Shown piece after piece: positions 14,843-22,019 of a stretch of 28,950 bases of DNA. Each line of letters starts with the position of its first letter. Position 1 is the stretch's first letter. Below the pieces are notes generated by a model. That model saw only the letters and a program-made list of their open reading frames with translations. It was not told the DNA's origin and ran no database searches. Source of the stretch: an uncultured Blautia sp. (GTDB taxonomy: Bacteria > Bacillota > Clostridia > Lachnospirales > Lachnospiraceae); assembly GCA_900551715.1 (NCBI GenBank), contig URXG01000027.1, forward strand, positions 1 through 28,950, in the 5' to 3' direction. A program made the translations under genes and the position numbers.

Positions 14843-15757
14843 TTATAATTTATGCCTGTTTATTTTGCGGCTGCGGACATATCTGCCTGCACTGAGTCCC
14901 GCCATACTGCCTTCATACACAGCCTTGGAAACCTGAAGAAGCCCTCCTGTACAGTCTCCTGCTGCAAAAAGACCGGGGATGGTAGATGACATAGTTTCGT
15001 CTACTTTGATATGACCTTTCTCAGTCTGTTCTGCCCCCATCTGTCTGGCAATTTCAGTACTTCCTGCCGTCCCCAGCGCCACAAAAACGCCATCTGCCGG
15101 ATAAAAAGAAGGTTTCTTCTCTTCATCTGCCTGACCGGAAAGTTCCTGTTCCATAAGAATACCGGAAACTCTGTCTTCTCCCTCGATTGCCTGGATTTTC
15201 ATAGTATTCACTGCAATGGGATGCTCTCTGGAAAAATCTGGTTCTTTTCCGTCTGTATAAATGGTAACTCCGGAAGCCACATGTTCCAGTTCTTCTGCCT
15301 CATGAAGGGCGAAATCACTATTCCCCAGAACTGCCACTTCTTTGCCTCTGTAAAAAAAAGCATCACAGACAGCACAGTAGCTTACTCCTCTGCCTTCAAA
15401 TTCCTGTATACCGGGAATCTTCGGCGTGGAACGCTTACCACCTGTAGCAAGGATCACGCTGACAGTATCAAAATCGCCTTCGGTTGTCTTTACTGTAAAA
15501 GTATCAAATCCTCCAACACCCAGAACCTGTGCTTCCAGAATCCGTACGCCCAGGTGCCTTGCCTGCTCCAGCCCTCTTTCATATAATTCACTGCCGGAGA
15601 GAGGCTGCTCCAGGCCATAATAATTCTCGATCTTTTCTGCTTTCTCCAATGCACCGATACCGTTGTTAATCACAAGAGGATTCAGATTCCCCCTGGCTGC
15701 ATACAGTGCAGCAGAGATTCCTGCCGGGCCTGCACCGATAATGATCACATTTTCCAT
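14843..15757 (-). CDS. trxB: thioredoxin reductase-like flavoprotein with unusual electron-donor site
   Basis: A 304-aa TrxR-fold protein. The FAD site is GAGPAGISAALYAARG (8-23), the redox-active pair is C128/C131 in YCAVCDAFF, and the second FAD motif is GLFAAGDCTGG. In the pyridine-nucleotide domain the expected GxGxxA reads GNSDFALHEA (145-154). The arginine-rich HRRxxxR, which binds the NADPH 2'-phosphate, reads YTDGKEP (167-173), so NADPH use is doubtful. Clostridial ferredoxin-dependent flavin thioredoxin reductases (FFTR) lack these motifs too and are the best alternative. A GAGGT site precedes the ATG. A predicted promoter is at 15806-15833. Cognate to the adjacent trxA. Confidence 0.9.
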   Translation of the reverse strand: MENVIIIGAGPAGISAALYAARGNLNPLVINNGIGALEKAEKIENYYGLEQPLSGSELYERGLEQARHLGVRILEAQVLGVGGFDTFTVKTTEGDFDTVSVILATGGKRSTPKIPGIQEFEGRGVSYCAVCDAFFYRGKEVAVLGNSDFALHEAEELEHVASGVTIYTDGKEPDFSREHPIAVNTMKIQAIEGEDRVSGILMEQELSGQADEEKKPSFYPADGVFVALGTAGSTEIARQMGAEQTEKGHIKVDETMSSTIPGLFAAGDCTGGLLQVSKAVYEGSMAGLSAGRYVRSRKINRHKL

Positions 15758-15805
15758 TGTGACCTCCTTTATAAATGTGGACCTTGTTAGTCTCTATTTA
15801 CTTCT

Positions 15806-15833
15806 ATTATGTCATCATACTACAATCCCTCAA
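15806..15833 (-). promoter_or_regulatory. predicted promoter for the trxB-trxA operon
   Basis: On the minus strand: TTGAGG, 16 bases, CATAAT, ending about 48 bases before the trxB start. Confidence 0.4.
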
Positions 15834-15892
15834 AAATATCCAGTCTTTTCACTGTTGATAATAGAAGCATACCACATTTTTTTGCGTTTTTC

Positions 15893-15921
15893 TTCAAATA
15901 TATTTTATTTTATGGTATGAT
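15893..15921 (+). promoter_or_regulatory. predicted promoter for the alcohol dehydrogenase
   Basis: TTCAAA, 17 bases, TATGAT, about 40 bases before the start codon. It diverges from the trxB promoter across an AT-rich gap. Confidence 0.45.
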
Positions 15922-15963
15922 AAAAATGATATTTTGCACACATTTATAAGGAGTATCCATTAT

Positions 15964-17148
15964 ATGAGAAGTTTTGAATATTATACCCCTACCAGGGTTA
16001 TTTTTGGAAAAGACAAGCATCTGATGGCAGGTTCCATTTTGAAAGAATATGGCTGTCATAAAGTCCTGATCCATTATGGAAGCCACAGTGCGGTTGCCTC
16101 CGGTCTTATTGATGAGATCAAGTCCAGCCTTTCTGAAGCAGGTATTGATTTCGTTACTCTTGGCGGCGTAGTTGCCAACCCCCGGCTTTCCAAAGTACGT
16201 GAAGGAATTACTCTCTGCCAAAATGAGAAGGTTGATTTTCTCCTGGCAGTAGGTGGTGGAAGCGTTATTGACTCCTGCAAAGCCATCGGTTATGGTGTCG
16301 CCAATCCCGATGTAGATGTATGGGAGTTCTTTCTCCGCACCCAAACACCAACTGCATGTCTCCCTGTAGGTGCCATTCCTACCATAGCTGCTTCCGGAAG
16401 CGAAATGAGTGGTTCCTGTGTAATAACCAATGAAGAGGGATGGCTGAAACGAAGCTCAGCCCGCAGCGATCTCTGTCGTCCGAAGTTTGCATTGATGAAT
16501 CCACGTCTTACCTATACACTTCCTGAATATCAGACAGAAAGTGGTTGTGTGGACATCCTTATGCATACCATGGAACGCTATTTTGTCAACATCGAAACCA
16601 TGGAGATCACTGACAGTATCAGCGAATCTCTTATGCAGACTGTCATATACAACGCCAGAATTCTTCTGAAAGAACCAGGTAATTACAATGCCCGTGCAGA
16701 GATCATGTGGGCAGGAAGTCTTTCCCACAATGGTCTTACCGGATGTGGCACCGGTGGCGGTGACTGGGCATGTCATCAGCTGGAACATGAACTTGGCGGG
16801 CTTTATGATGTGGCACATGGTGCCGGTCTTGCTGCCATCTGGGGAAGCTGGGCAAGATATGTATATGCGGCCAATCCAGAACGTTTTGCTCAGTTTGCTA
16901 CTAATGTTTTTGACATTCCCTGCTGCACAGATTTTAACAAAACAGCTCTGGCCGGTATTGAATCCATGGAAGATTTCTTCCGGTCTGTTCACATGCCTAC
17001 CAGCCTCCAAGAACTTGGTCTGGATCTTACAGATAAACAGATTCACGAGCTGGCATTCAAATGCAGCTACGAAGACACCCGCACCATTGGTGTTTTCACA
17101 CAGTTAAACATGAAAGACATGGAAAAGATCTATCAGATGGCCCGATAA
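15964..17148 (+). CDS. iron-containing alcohol dehydrogenase (butanol dehydrogenase-like)
   Basis: A 394-aa group III (Fe-dependent) dehydrogenase that interconverts an aldehyde and a primary alcohol with NAD(P)H in fermentation. The N-terminal Rossmann-like domain has GGGSVIDSCKAI (97-108). The metal ligands are predicted as D197 and H201 (CVDILMHTMERYF), H271 (CHQLEHELGG) and H285 (DVAHGAGLA), all present. The closest characterised type by layout is the clostridial NADPH-dependent butanol dehydrogenase, but the substrate is not fixed by sequence. AAGGAG precedes the ATG at 15964 by 10 bases. A TTG ten codons upstream (15934) is in frame but has no ribosome binding site. It is transcribed alone and divergently from trxB, and ends before a strong bidirectional terminator. 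Confidence 0.92.
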   Translation: MRSFEYYTPTRVIFGKDKHLMAGSILKEYGCHKVLIHYGSHSAVASGLIDEIKSSLSEAGIDFVTLGGVVANPRLSKVREGITLCQNEKVDFLLAVGGGSVIDSCKAIGYGVANPDVDVWEFFLRTQTPTACLPVGAIPTIAASGSEMSGSCVITNEEGWLKRSSARSDLCRPKFALMNPRLTYTLPEYQTESGCVDILMHTMERYFVNIETMEITDSISESLMQTVIYNARILLKEPGNYNARAEIMWAGSLSHNGLTGCGTGGGDWACHQLEHELGGLYDVAHGAGLAAIWGSWARYVYAANPERFAQFATNVFDIPCCTDFNKTALAGIESMEDFFRSVHMPTSLQELGLDLTDKQIHELAFKCSYEDTRTIGVFTQLNMKDMEKIYQMAR

Positions 17149-17214
17149 TTTTCTGTCACATTTATATGTTTTTTGCTTTATTGGAACATTACGGAGTAAT
17201 TTCCTATAAAGTAA

Positions 17215-17264
17215 AAAAGCCTTTCCACGATATCACTCTGTTGATACTGGAAAGGCTTTTTTTA
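17215..17264. terminator. bidirectional terminator between convergent genes
   Basis: AAAAAGCCTTTCCA and TGGAAAGGCTTTTTT form a 14-bp perfect stem with A and T tracts on both sides. It serves the dehydrogenase (plus) and the 3D-domain gene (minus). Confidence 0.9.
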
Positions 17265-17267
17265 TTT

Positions 17268-18338
17268 TTACTGGATCAGATATACTTCGGTATAATAAAC
17301 ACCCTTGGCTTCCCCCTCTGCATGTGTAGCCACATAAATATCAATACAGTTGTTCTTGATGGCACCCCCACAATCCTCTGCAACATAAACCTGTCCATTG
17401 ATCACTACTTTACTTCCATATGGAATCTGTGAAGGATCTACTGCAATGGTGTGATTGGTAGTAGCAATTACACCAGTAGATGTAATACCATTGGACCATG
17501 GTCCACAACAGATACTGCAAGGGCAGTAATGAGTGATCTTAAAGGTGCCAAGATCTTTCAGATTTGCATCTGAAGATGCTGCCACCGGTGTTCCGATCTG
17601 TACTCCGTTTTCTTCGCTTACTGTGCCACCTGCGTCTATGGCATCTGCAAAGACGCCCTTGCCGGAACTTTCATGAAGAGTACCCGCATTTTCTTTTTTA
17701 TCGATATTCTCTTCATCGGACTGCTCTGTATCAGGCAAATCCAGAGAGCTGGTAGGAATATACCCGGACTTCGTAGTCCCATCTGTATCCTCATATTCGA
17801 TTCTACTCCACACATCATTTACAGTGCCTGTCCTCTTTACCTCATCCAGCTGCAGCGCTTCACCTACTACTTCTCCATCCTTGCGTCCCGGGTAATCCAG
17901 GATATTGACATCAGATTTTACTTCCACCTCATCGTCCACCGGCTGGATCTGAATATCCTCACTGAGAGTCTGGTTCTGGATATAACCATTAATTCTGGAA
18001 CCATCCTTATTTTCATAAGCCACCTTACTCCAGCCATTATCACAGATCCCGTTTTGCTGGACTTCGTCTCCCAGAACAACATTTGCCAGAACCTCACTCT
18101 TATCATCTGGCTTCATGTAAATATCTGCAATTCTGGCTGTCACATACAGATTCTCCTGAGACGCCGCCACACTGACTGCATTCCCGCTGTCATCCGTCGT
18201 CTCAAAAGTCTGTACTGTTTTTGACTTGTCCTTCGCTTCTTTCATAACTGTATCATAATCTGGTATGGCACCATAAACCCACGTTCCATGGCACAAAATA
18301 GCTGCAGACAGCAAGACTGCCTGAAATTTATACTTCAC
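17268..18338 (-). CDS. secreted SH3b/3D-domain cell-wall protein
   Basis: A 356-aa exported protein. The signal peptide spans about residues 1-23 (cleavage likely after VYG). Two bacterial SH3-like domains follow (about 63-130 and 135-205, each with a WSKVAYE/WSRIEYE strand). After a low-complexity acidic linker (205-260) comes a C-terminal 3D domain (about 265-356). The three-aspartate signature is visible in AVDPSQIPYG, YVAEDCGG and CIDIYV. 3D domains share the double-psi barrel of MltA-type lytic transglycosylases, and Rpf/YabE-like proteins with this layout act on peptidoglycan. The start is GTG at 18338, 8 bases after GAGGTG. No in-frame ATG is near. The promoter is at 18416-18445, with a GTTACTG palindrome in the leader. 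Confidence 0.85.
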   Translation of the reverse strand: MKYKFQAVLLSAAILCHGTWVYGAIPDYDTVMKEAKDKSKTVQTFETTDDSGNAVSVAASQENLYVTARIADIYMKPDDKSEVLANVVLGDEVQQNGICDNGWSKVAYENKDGSRINGYIQNQTLSEDIQIQPVDDEVEVKSDVNILDYPGRKDGEVVGEALQLDEVKRTGTVNDVWSRIEYEDTDGTTKSGYIPTSSLDLPDTEQSDEENIDKKENAGTLHESSGKGVFADAIDAGGTVSEENGVQIGTPVAASSDANLKDLGTFKITHYCPCSICCGPWSNGITSTGVIATTNHTIAVDPSQIPYGSKVVINGQVYVAEDCGGAIKNNCIDIYVATHAEGEAKGVYYTEVYLIQ

Positions 18339-18361
18339 CTGTCTGTCACCTCTTCTTTCTC

Positions 18362-18379
18362 GTTACTGTTTACAGCAAC
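18362..18379 (-). repeat. GTTACTG palindrome, copy 2 (3D-gene leader)
   Basis: Read on the minus strand as GTTGCTG-TAAA-CAGTAAC, 16 of 18 bases matching the mutS2-leader copy, with the same right half AAACAGTAAC. It sits about 10 bases upstream of the Shine-Dalgarno of the 3D-domain gene. Confidence 0.6.
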
Positions 18380-18415
18380 CCTGTCGTCCGGCAATTTCTT
18401 CCTGATGACTCTGCT

Positions 18416-18445
18416 ATTGTAGCACAGGTATCCCCATCATTTCAA
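18416..18445 (-). promoter_or_regulatory. predicted promoter for the 3D-domain gene
   Basis: On the minus strand: TTGAAA, 18 bases, TACAAT. The predicted leader is about 70 bases. Confidence 0.55.
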
Positions 18446-18495
18446 ATTTACACAGTTTTTTCACTTTTTTTTAAGAATTATTAAGAAAGAATTCC

Positions 18496-18524
18496 TTTTC
18501 AATCCTCGTATTTGAAGTTACAAT
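18496..18524 (+). promoter_or_regulatory. predicted promoter abutting the lysozyme-like start codon
   Basis: TTTTCA, 17 bases, TACAAT. The -10 ends 6 bases before the ATG at 18531, so the message would be leaderless or nearly so. Confidence 0.45.
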
Positions 18525-18530
18525 AAAGCC

Positions 18531-19226
18531 ATGAAAACACATACGATAAAATCCACCAAAAAAACAGTTTCCAAAAAAAGGTCCTCCCGGCTACTTAAGA
18601 AACGCCGGAGACAGGTATTGTTACAAAAAATCCTGCTCCTGGTTCTTCTGTTCCTGCTCATAGGTGCTGCCGGTATCGGATTGATCTTTCTGCGAAAAAA
18701 GCCGGTTTCTCCTTCTGTTAATTCAGCCTGCGAAAATTACCGTCCGGATGTAGAACAGATTGCCGCAGAATATGATATGTCTGATTATACAGATTTGATT
18801 CTTGCTCTTATGATGCAGGAAAGTTCCGGACATGGAGCCGATGTTATGCAATCATCAGAAGGAGCCTATAACACAGAATATCCTCAGGAACCCAACGGAA
18901 TCACTGATGTAGATTATTCCATCCGCTGTGGTATTCAGGAACTGAAATATGCTATGGAAAAAGCCGGTGTAACTTCTCCCTCAGATATTTTCCATATCAA
19001 ACTTGCACTTCAGGCTTATAATTTCGGTGCAGATTCCTATTTCAATTATCTCCGGAACCATGGAATCACTGAATGGTCTGTATCCAGTTCAGAAGCCTTT
19101 GCGCAGATGGCAAGCGGTAATACTGCCCGTTCCCAGGAAGATACTTATTATAATACTGCCGGTCCATGGGACTACGGAGATCAATATTATCCTGAACATG
19201 TACTACGCTATTATCACCCAAAATAG
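18531..19226 (+). CDS. membrane-anchored lysozyme-like muramidase (CwlT-type fold)
   Basis: A 231-aa protein with a very basic cytoplasmic N-terminus (about residues 1-32), one transmembrane helix (about 33-54) and an extracellular lysozyme-like domain (about 66-231). LALMMQESSGHGADVMQSSEG carries the predicted catalytic glutamate E97, and GIQELKYAM and ALQAYNFGADSYFNYL follow the lysozyme-like family seen in CwlT and Tn916-type conjugation hydrolases. Unlike those it has no second peptidase domain and no conjugation genes nearby, so it is probably a housekeeping wall-remodelling enzyme. No Shine-Dalgarno lies before the ATG. A later TTG (about 18619) has GGAG upstream but would discard the basic tail. 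Transcribed divergently from the 3D-domain gene. Confidence 0.85.
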   Translation: MKTHTIKSTKKTVSKKRSSRLLKKRRRQVLLQKILLLVLLFLLIGAAGIGLIFLRKKPVSPSVNSACENYRPDVEQIAAEYDMSDYTDLILALMMQESSGHGADVMQSSEGAYNTEYPQEPNGITDVDYSIRCGIQELKYAMEKAGVTSPSDIFHIKLALQAYNFGADSYFNYLRNHGITEWSVSSSEAFAQMASGNTARSQEDTYYNTAGPWDYGDQYYPEHVLRYYHPK

Positions 19227-19296
19227 TCCTCTGTCCCTCACACTTTTTTCTATTATGCAGTTTTTTAAAATTTTTTAATTTTTTTCAAAAAAACAT

Positions 19297-19325
19297 TTGA
19301 CAAACCAAACTTTGTCTGGTATAGT
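19297..19325 (+). promoter_or_regulatory. promoter of the tRNA-Gly gene
   Basis: A consensus TTGACA, 17 bases, TATAGT. Predicted start is about 40 bases upstream of the mature tRNA. Confidence 0.85.
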
Positions 19326-19371
19326 ATATCTTGTCGCTGAGGTAAACAACTTCGAGCAAAACAAAAGAGAT

Positions 19372-19444
19372 GCGATAGTGGCGTAGTTGGTAACGCGCGA
19401 CCTTGCCAAGGTCGAGACCGCGGGTTCGAGCCCCGTCTATCGCT
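19372..19444 (+). tRNA. tRNA-Gly (anticodon GCC)
   Basis: The cloverleaf folds completely: acceptor GCGATAG with CTATCGC, D arm with AGTTGGTAA, anticodon stem CGACC/GGTCG around TTGCCAA (anticodon GCC), and T arm GCGGG-TTCGAGC-CCCGT. The discriminator base is T and CCA is not encoded. It is a single tRNA gene with its own strong promoter and terminator. Confidence 0.96.
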
Positions 19445-19446
19445 CT

Positions 19447-19478
19447 TAAGAATCAGGATTCTTCCTGATTCTTTTTTT
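19447..19478 (+). terminator. terminator of the tRNA-Gly transcript
   Basis: AGAATCAGGA and TCCTGATTCT form a 10-bp stem followed by seven T. Confidence 0.9.
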
Positions 19479-19602
19479 ATTTCAAAAAACTTCCATCACT
19501 ATCATTCGCTCTCATTCTTTTCATGCTGTCTACAACCTAAACTCCCTACACTTCCCCTGCTCTTCCATCCCTTGATTTTTATTATAATATTCCTGTCGGC
19601 AG
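19479..19602. other. intergenic stretch without visible features
   Basis: The whole gap between the tRNA terminator and purH (19479-19892) has no convincing gene. This first part shows only C/T-rich, low-complexity sequence. The rest is occupied by the long inverted repeat at 19603-19863. Confidence 0.6.
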
Positions 19603-19863
19603 AAATCCCGGTATATATGCTATCATGTGAAGAAGCCGGCAATTTACTCTATATGGAAAACCTCTGGAAGAAACTTGAAAGTTCTTTGATACAATCAGGC
19701 TGTGTTATAAAATAAAAATGCACTGTCTGAGCATAGCGAGTTTGCATTTTTATTTTGTGCTTTTAACAGACTTATTGTATCTTAGAAATTTCAGTTTCTG
19801 AAGCTGTTTTCACATATAGAGAAATTGACCGGTTTCATAACAGATACATATATACCGGGATTT
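19603..19863. repeat. 261-bp near-palindrome (long inverted repeat, MITE-like)
   Basis: The outer ends AAATCCCGGTATATATG (19603-19619) and its exact reverse complement (19847-19863) are 17-bp perfect. The arms remain similar all the way in, with matching blocks CCGG, CAATTT, CTCTATATG, GAAAAC, AGAAACT and GATACAAT. The core AAAATAAAAATGCA / TGCATTTTTATTTT (about 19709-19756) is 14-bp perfect around a 20-base centre. Overall arm similarity is about three quarters by eye. No reading frame is credible. The inner hairpin with its T-rich tail could terminate transcription in both directions, including from purH. Confidence 0.75.
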
Positions 19864-19892
19864 CGTAAATCTACATTAACAATAATAATAAA

Positions 19893-21077
19893 TCAATGAT
19901 GGAACAATCTAATACCCGTAAACGCCATCACCATTCCATATTTGTTACAGGTCTCGATCACTGCATCATCCCTGACAGAACCACCAGGCTGCGCAATAAA
20001 CTTAACCCCACTCTTATGAGCACGCTCAATATTATCACTGAATGGGAAGAATGCATCAGAACCAAGAGTCACATCACTCATCTGATCCAACCATGCTCTT
20101 TTCTCCTCTTTTGTAAATACAGCAGGCTTCTCAGTGAAGGTCTTTTCCCATGCTCCATCAGACAGAACATCCATATATTCATCGCCAATATAAACATCAA
20201 TGGCATTATCCCTCTCAGCTCTGCTGATGGTATCCTTAAACGGAAGATTCAACACCTTCGGACTCTGACGAAGGAACCAGTTATCTGCTTTCTGCCCCGC
20301 CAGTCTGGTACAATGTACACGAGACTGCTGACCTGCGCCAACACCAATCGCCTGTCCATCCTTTACATAACATACAGAATTGGACTGAGTATACTTCAGA
20401 ATGATAAGAGAAACCTTCAGATCCCTCTTAGCTTCTTCACTGAGTTCCTTATTCTCTGTAACAATATTAGAGATCAGTTCATCATCAATCGCAAGCTCCT
20501 GACGGCCCTGTTCAAAAGTAACCCCGAATACCTGCTTATGTTCCAGCGGAGCTGGTACATATTCCGGATCGATCTCAATTACATTATAATTACCTTTTTT
20601 CTTCTGTTTCAGGATCTCCAGAGCTTCCTCTGTATAACCAGGTGCAATCACACCATCTGAAACCTCTCTTTTGATCAGAAGCGCTGTATCCCTGTCACAG
20701 ACGTCAGACAAAGAAATAAAATCACCAAAAGATGACATACGGTCTGCGCCTCTGGCTCGGGCATAAGCACAGGCAAGAGGAGAAAACTCCTTCCAGTTCA
20801 TATCATCTACCCAGTAGATCTTTGCCAGAGTTTCTGTAAGAGGAAGCCCTACTGCCGCACCTGCCGGAGATACATGCTTGAAAGAAGTAGCTGCCGGAAG
20901 CCCTGTAGCTTTCTTAAGATCGCGAACCAGCTGCCATCCGTTAAAAGCATCTAGGAAATTAATATATCCCGGTTTTCCGCTTAATACTTTGATCGGAAGC
21001 TCTCCATTGTCCTCCATATAAATTCTGGAAGGTTTCTGATTAGGGTTACATCCGTATTTTAACTGAAGTTCTTTCAT
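19893..21077 (-). CDS. purH: AICAR transformylase (stand-alone PurH formyltransferase domain)
   Basis: Transfers a formyl group from 10-formyl-THF to AICAR, giving FAICAR, the penultimate IMP step. The 394-aa protein corresponds to the C-terminal transformylase of PurH. It has SFKHVSPAGAA with the catalytic Lys-His pair (K67, H68), QSNSVCYVKDGQAIGVGAGQQSRVHCTRLA, and the C-terminal DAFFPFSDNIERAHKSGVKFIAQPGGSVRDD. The N-terminal MGS-fold IMP cyclohydrolase domain of ordinary PurH is absent. That job belongs to the upstream purO, whose stop lies 15 bases away. AAGGAGG lies 10 bases before the ATG. Both genes are under the ZTP riboswitch. Confidence 0.94.
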   Translation of the reverse strand: MKELQLKYGCNPNQKPSRIYMEDNGELPIKVLSGKPGYINFLDAFNGWQLVRDLKKATGLPAATSFKHVSPAGAAVGLPLTETLAKIYWVDDMNWKEFSPLACAYARARGADRMSSFGDFISLSDVCDRDTALLIKREVSDGVIAPGYTEEALEILKQKKKGNYNVIEIDPEYVPAPLEHKQVFGVTFEQGRQELAIDDELISNIVTENKELSEEAKRDLKVSLIILKYTQSNSVCYVKDGQAIGVGAGQQSRVHCTRLAGQKADNWFLRQSPKVLNLPFKDTISRAERDNAIDVYIGDEYMDVLSDGAWEKTFTEKPAVFTKEEKRAWLDQMSDVTLGSDAFFPFSDNIERAHKSGVKFIAQPGGSVRDDAVIETCNKYGMVMAFTGIRLFHH

Positions 21078-21092
21078 TTTTAGATTTCCTCC

Positions 21093-21806
21093 TTAACGAT
21101 TCTTATTTACGATAGTAGTTTCATATTTGCCTGTTGCAATATCAATATAACGAACAAACAAAGAAACTTTATTATCCTCATTAAGACTGTTCCACAGAAG
21201 TTCTGTAAATGCATCCATATCATCCGGAATGTCTACCAGCTTTGGTTCTCCTTCAAAACTTGGAAGAGGATTTCCGTCGCATTTGTAAGTATGGATAAAA
21301 CGTCCTTCTCCCGGAACCGCTTTCTCATAAGCATATGTATAACGAAGGCAGGCATCCGGATTTCCATTATCACTTTTCAGAATGGACATCGCATAGCTGT
21401 ACTCACCGTTTTCGATATGCATAACACCAGAAATACGTGGTGTATAATTCGGTCCGTCTGGTTCAAATTCACGACATCTTAAGGACTGTTCAAAAGTCAT
21501 CTGACGGTCCAGACCTTCATAAATAGTATCTGTCTGGTCACCGTTAGTTACGATTGTCTTGTTTCCAAGTACTCTTACAGGAGCATAAATGATAAGACTT
21601 GGATCTGTAAGTTTGGAAGGATCAAAAGCCTCTGTGCGGATTCCTTCACCATCAACAACAAAGATACGGTTTCTACTGTTTTCACTGCGTCCCATAATAA
21701 AATATGCAGTTACAGCTTTGGTTCCATCAGCAGAACGTCCAATGATGATTCCTCTTCCGGGATAAGAATTGTTTTTCAGTTCCTGTTCCAGTGAAATTTT
21801 TTCCAT
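21093..21806 (-). CDS. purO: IMP cyclohydrolase, PurO type
   Basis: Predicted to close FAICAR to IMP. The 237-aa protein follows the PurO fold: N-terminal YPGRGIIIGRSADGTKAVTAYFIMGRSENSRNR, then NYTPRISGVMH, and a conserved middle part with YSYAMSILKSDNGN. PurO was first described in methanogens and is unrelated to the MGS-like cyclohydrolase domain of PurH; here it pairs with the stand-alone transformylase. The ATG at 21806 has AAAGGAG 7 bases upstream. A longer frame open to 21896 would run through the riboswitch terminator and is rejected. Confidence 0.88.
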   Translation of the reverse strand: MEKISLEQELKNNSYPGRGIIIGRSADGTKAVTAYFIMGRSENSRNRIFVVDGEGIRTEAFDPSKLTDPSLIIYAPVRVLGNKTIVTNGDQTDTIYEGLDRQMTFEQSLRCREFEPDGPNYTPRISGVMHIENGEYSYAMSILKSDNGNPDACLRYTYAYEKAVPGEGRFIHTYKCDGNPLPSFEGEPKLVDIPDDMDAFTELLWNSLNEDNKVSLFVRYIDIATGKYETTIVNKNR

Positions 21807-21860
21807 GATCATTCTCCTTTGCAATAAATAGTGATTACCTGAATATACAACCCATAAGAA

Positions 21861-21985
21861 TACAAAAAGAGCCGACGACCTAGTTAGTCTGTTCATTCAG
21901 GCTGCCCAGGCGGTCGGCTTCATTCATACTGCACTCCCTGTAGGTAATCCTACTTCCGCCAGTCATGCAGTCGTTATGTTTAGTT
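21861..21985 (-). promoter_or_regulatory. ZTP (pfl) riboswitch with terminator, controlling purO-purH
   Basis: On the minus strand the pfl motif reads GACTGGCGGAA, then ACC and GGGAGTGC, then the pseudoknot-forming CCGCCTGGGCA (21903-21913). A terminator follows: GCCGACCGCCT pairs with AGGTCGTCGGC, then CTTTTT (about 21865-21882). The aptamer's 3' helix and the terminator stem share sequence, so ZTP/ZMP binding should block termination and switch the operon on when 10-formyl-THF is short. Confidence 0.93.
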
Positions 21986-22010
21986 TACAATACTTTATTT
22001 TAATTTTCAA
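21982..22010 (-). promoter_or_regulatory. predicted promoter of the ZTP-purO-purH transcript
   Basis: On the minus strand: TTGAAA, 17 bases, TAAACT, right after the guaB stop. Confidence 0.6.
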
Positions 22011-22019
22011 GGGGTAAAA

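Noticed and set aside
18531..19226. Reading the lysozyme-like gene as a remnant of a conjugative element
   Set aside because: No conjugation, relaxase or integrase genes lie nearby and the protein lacks the second peptidase domain typical of such hydrolases.
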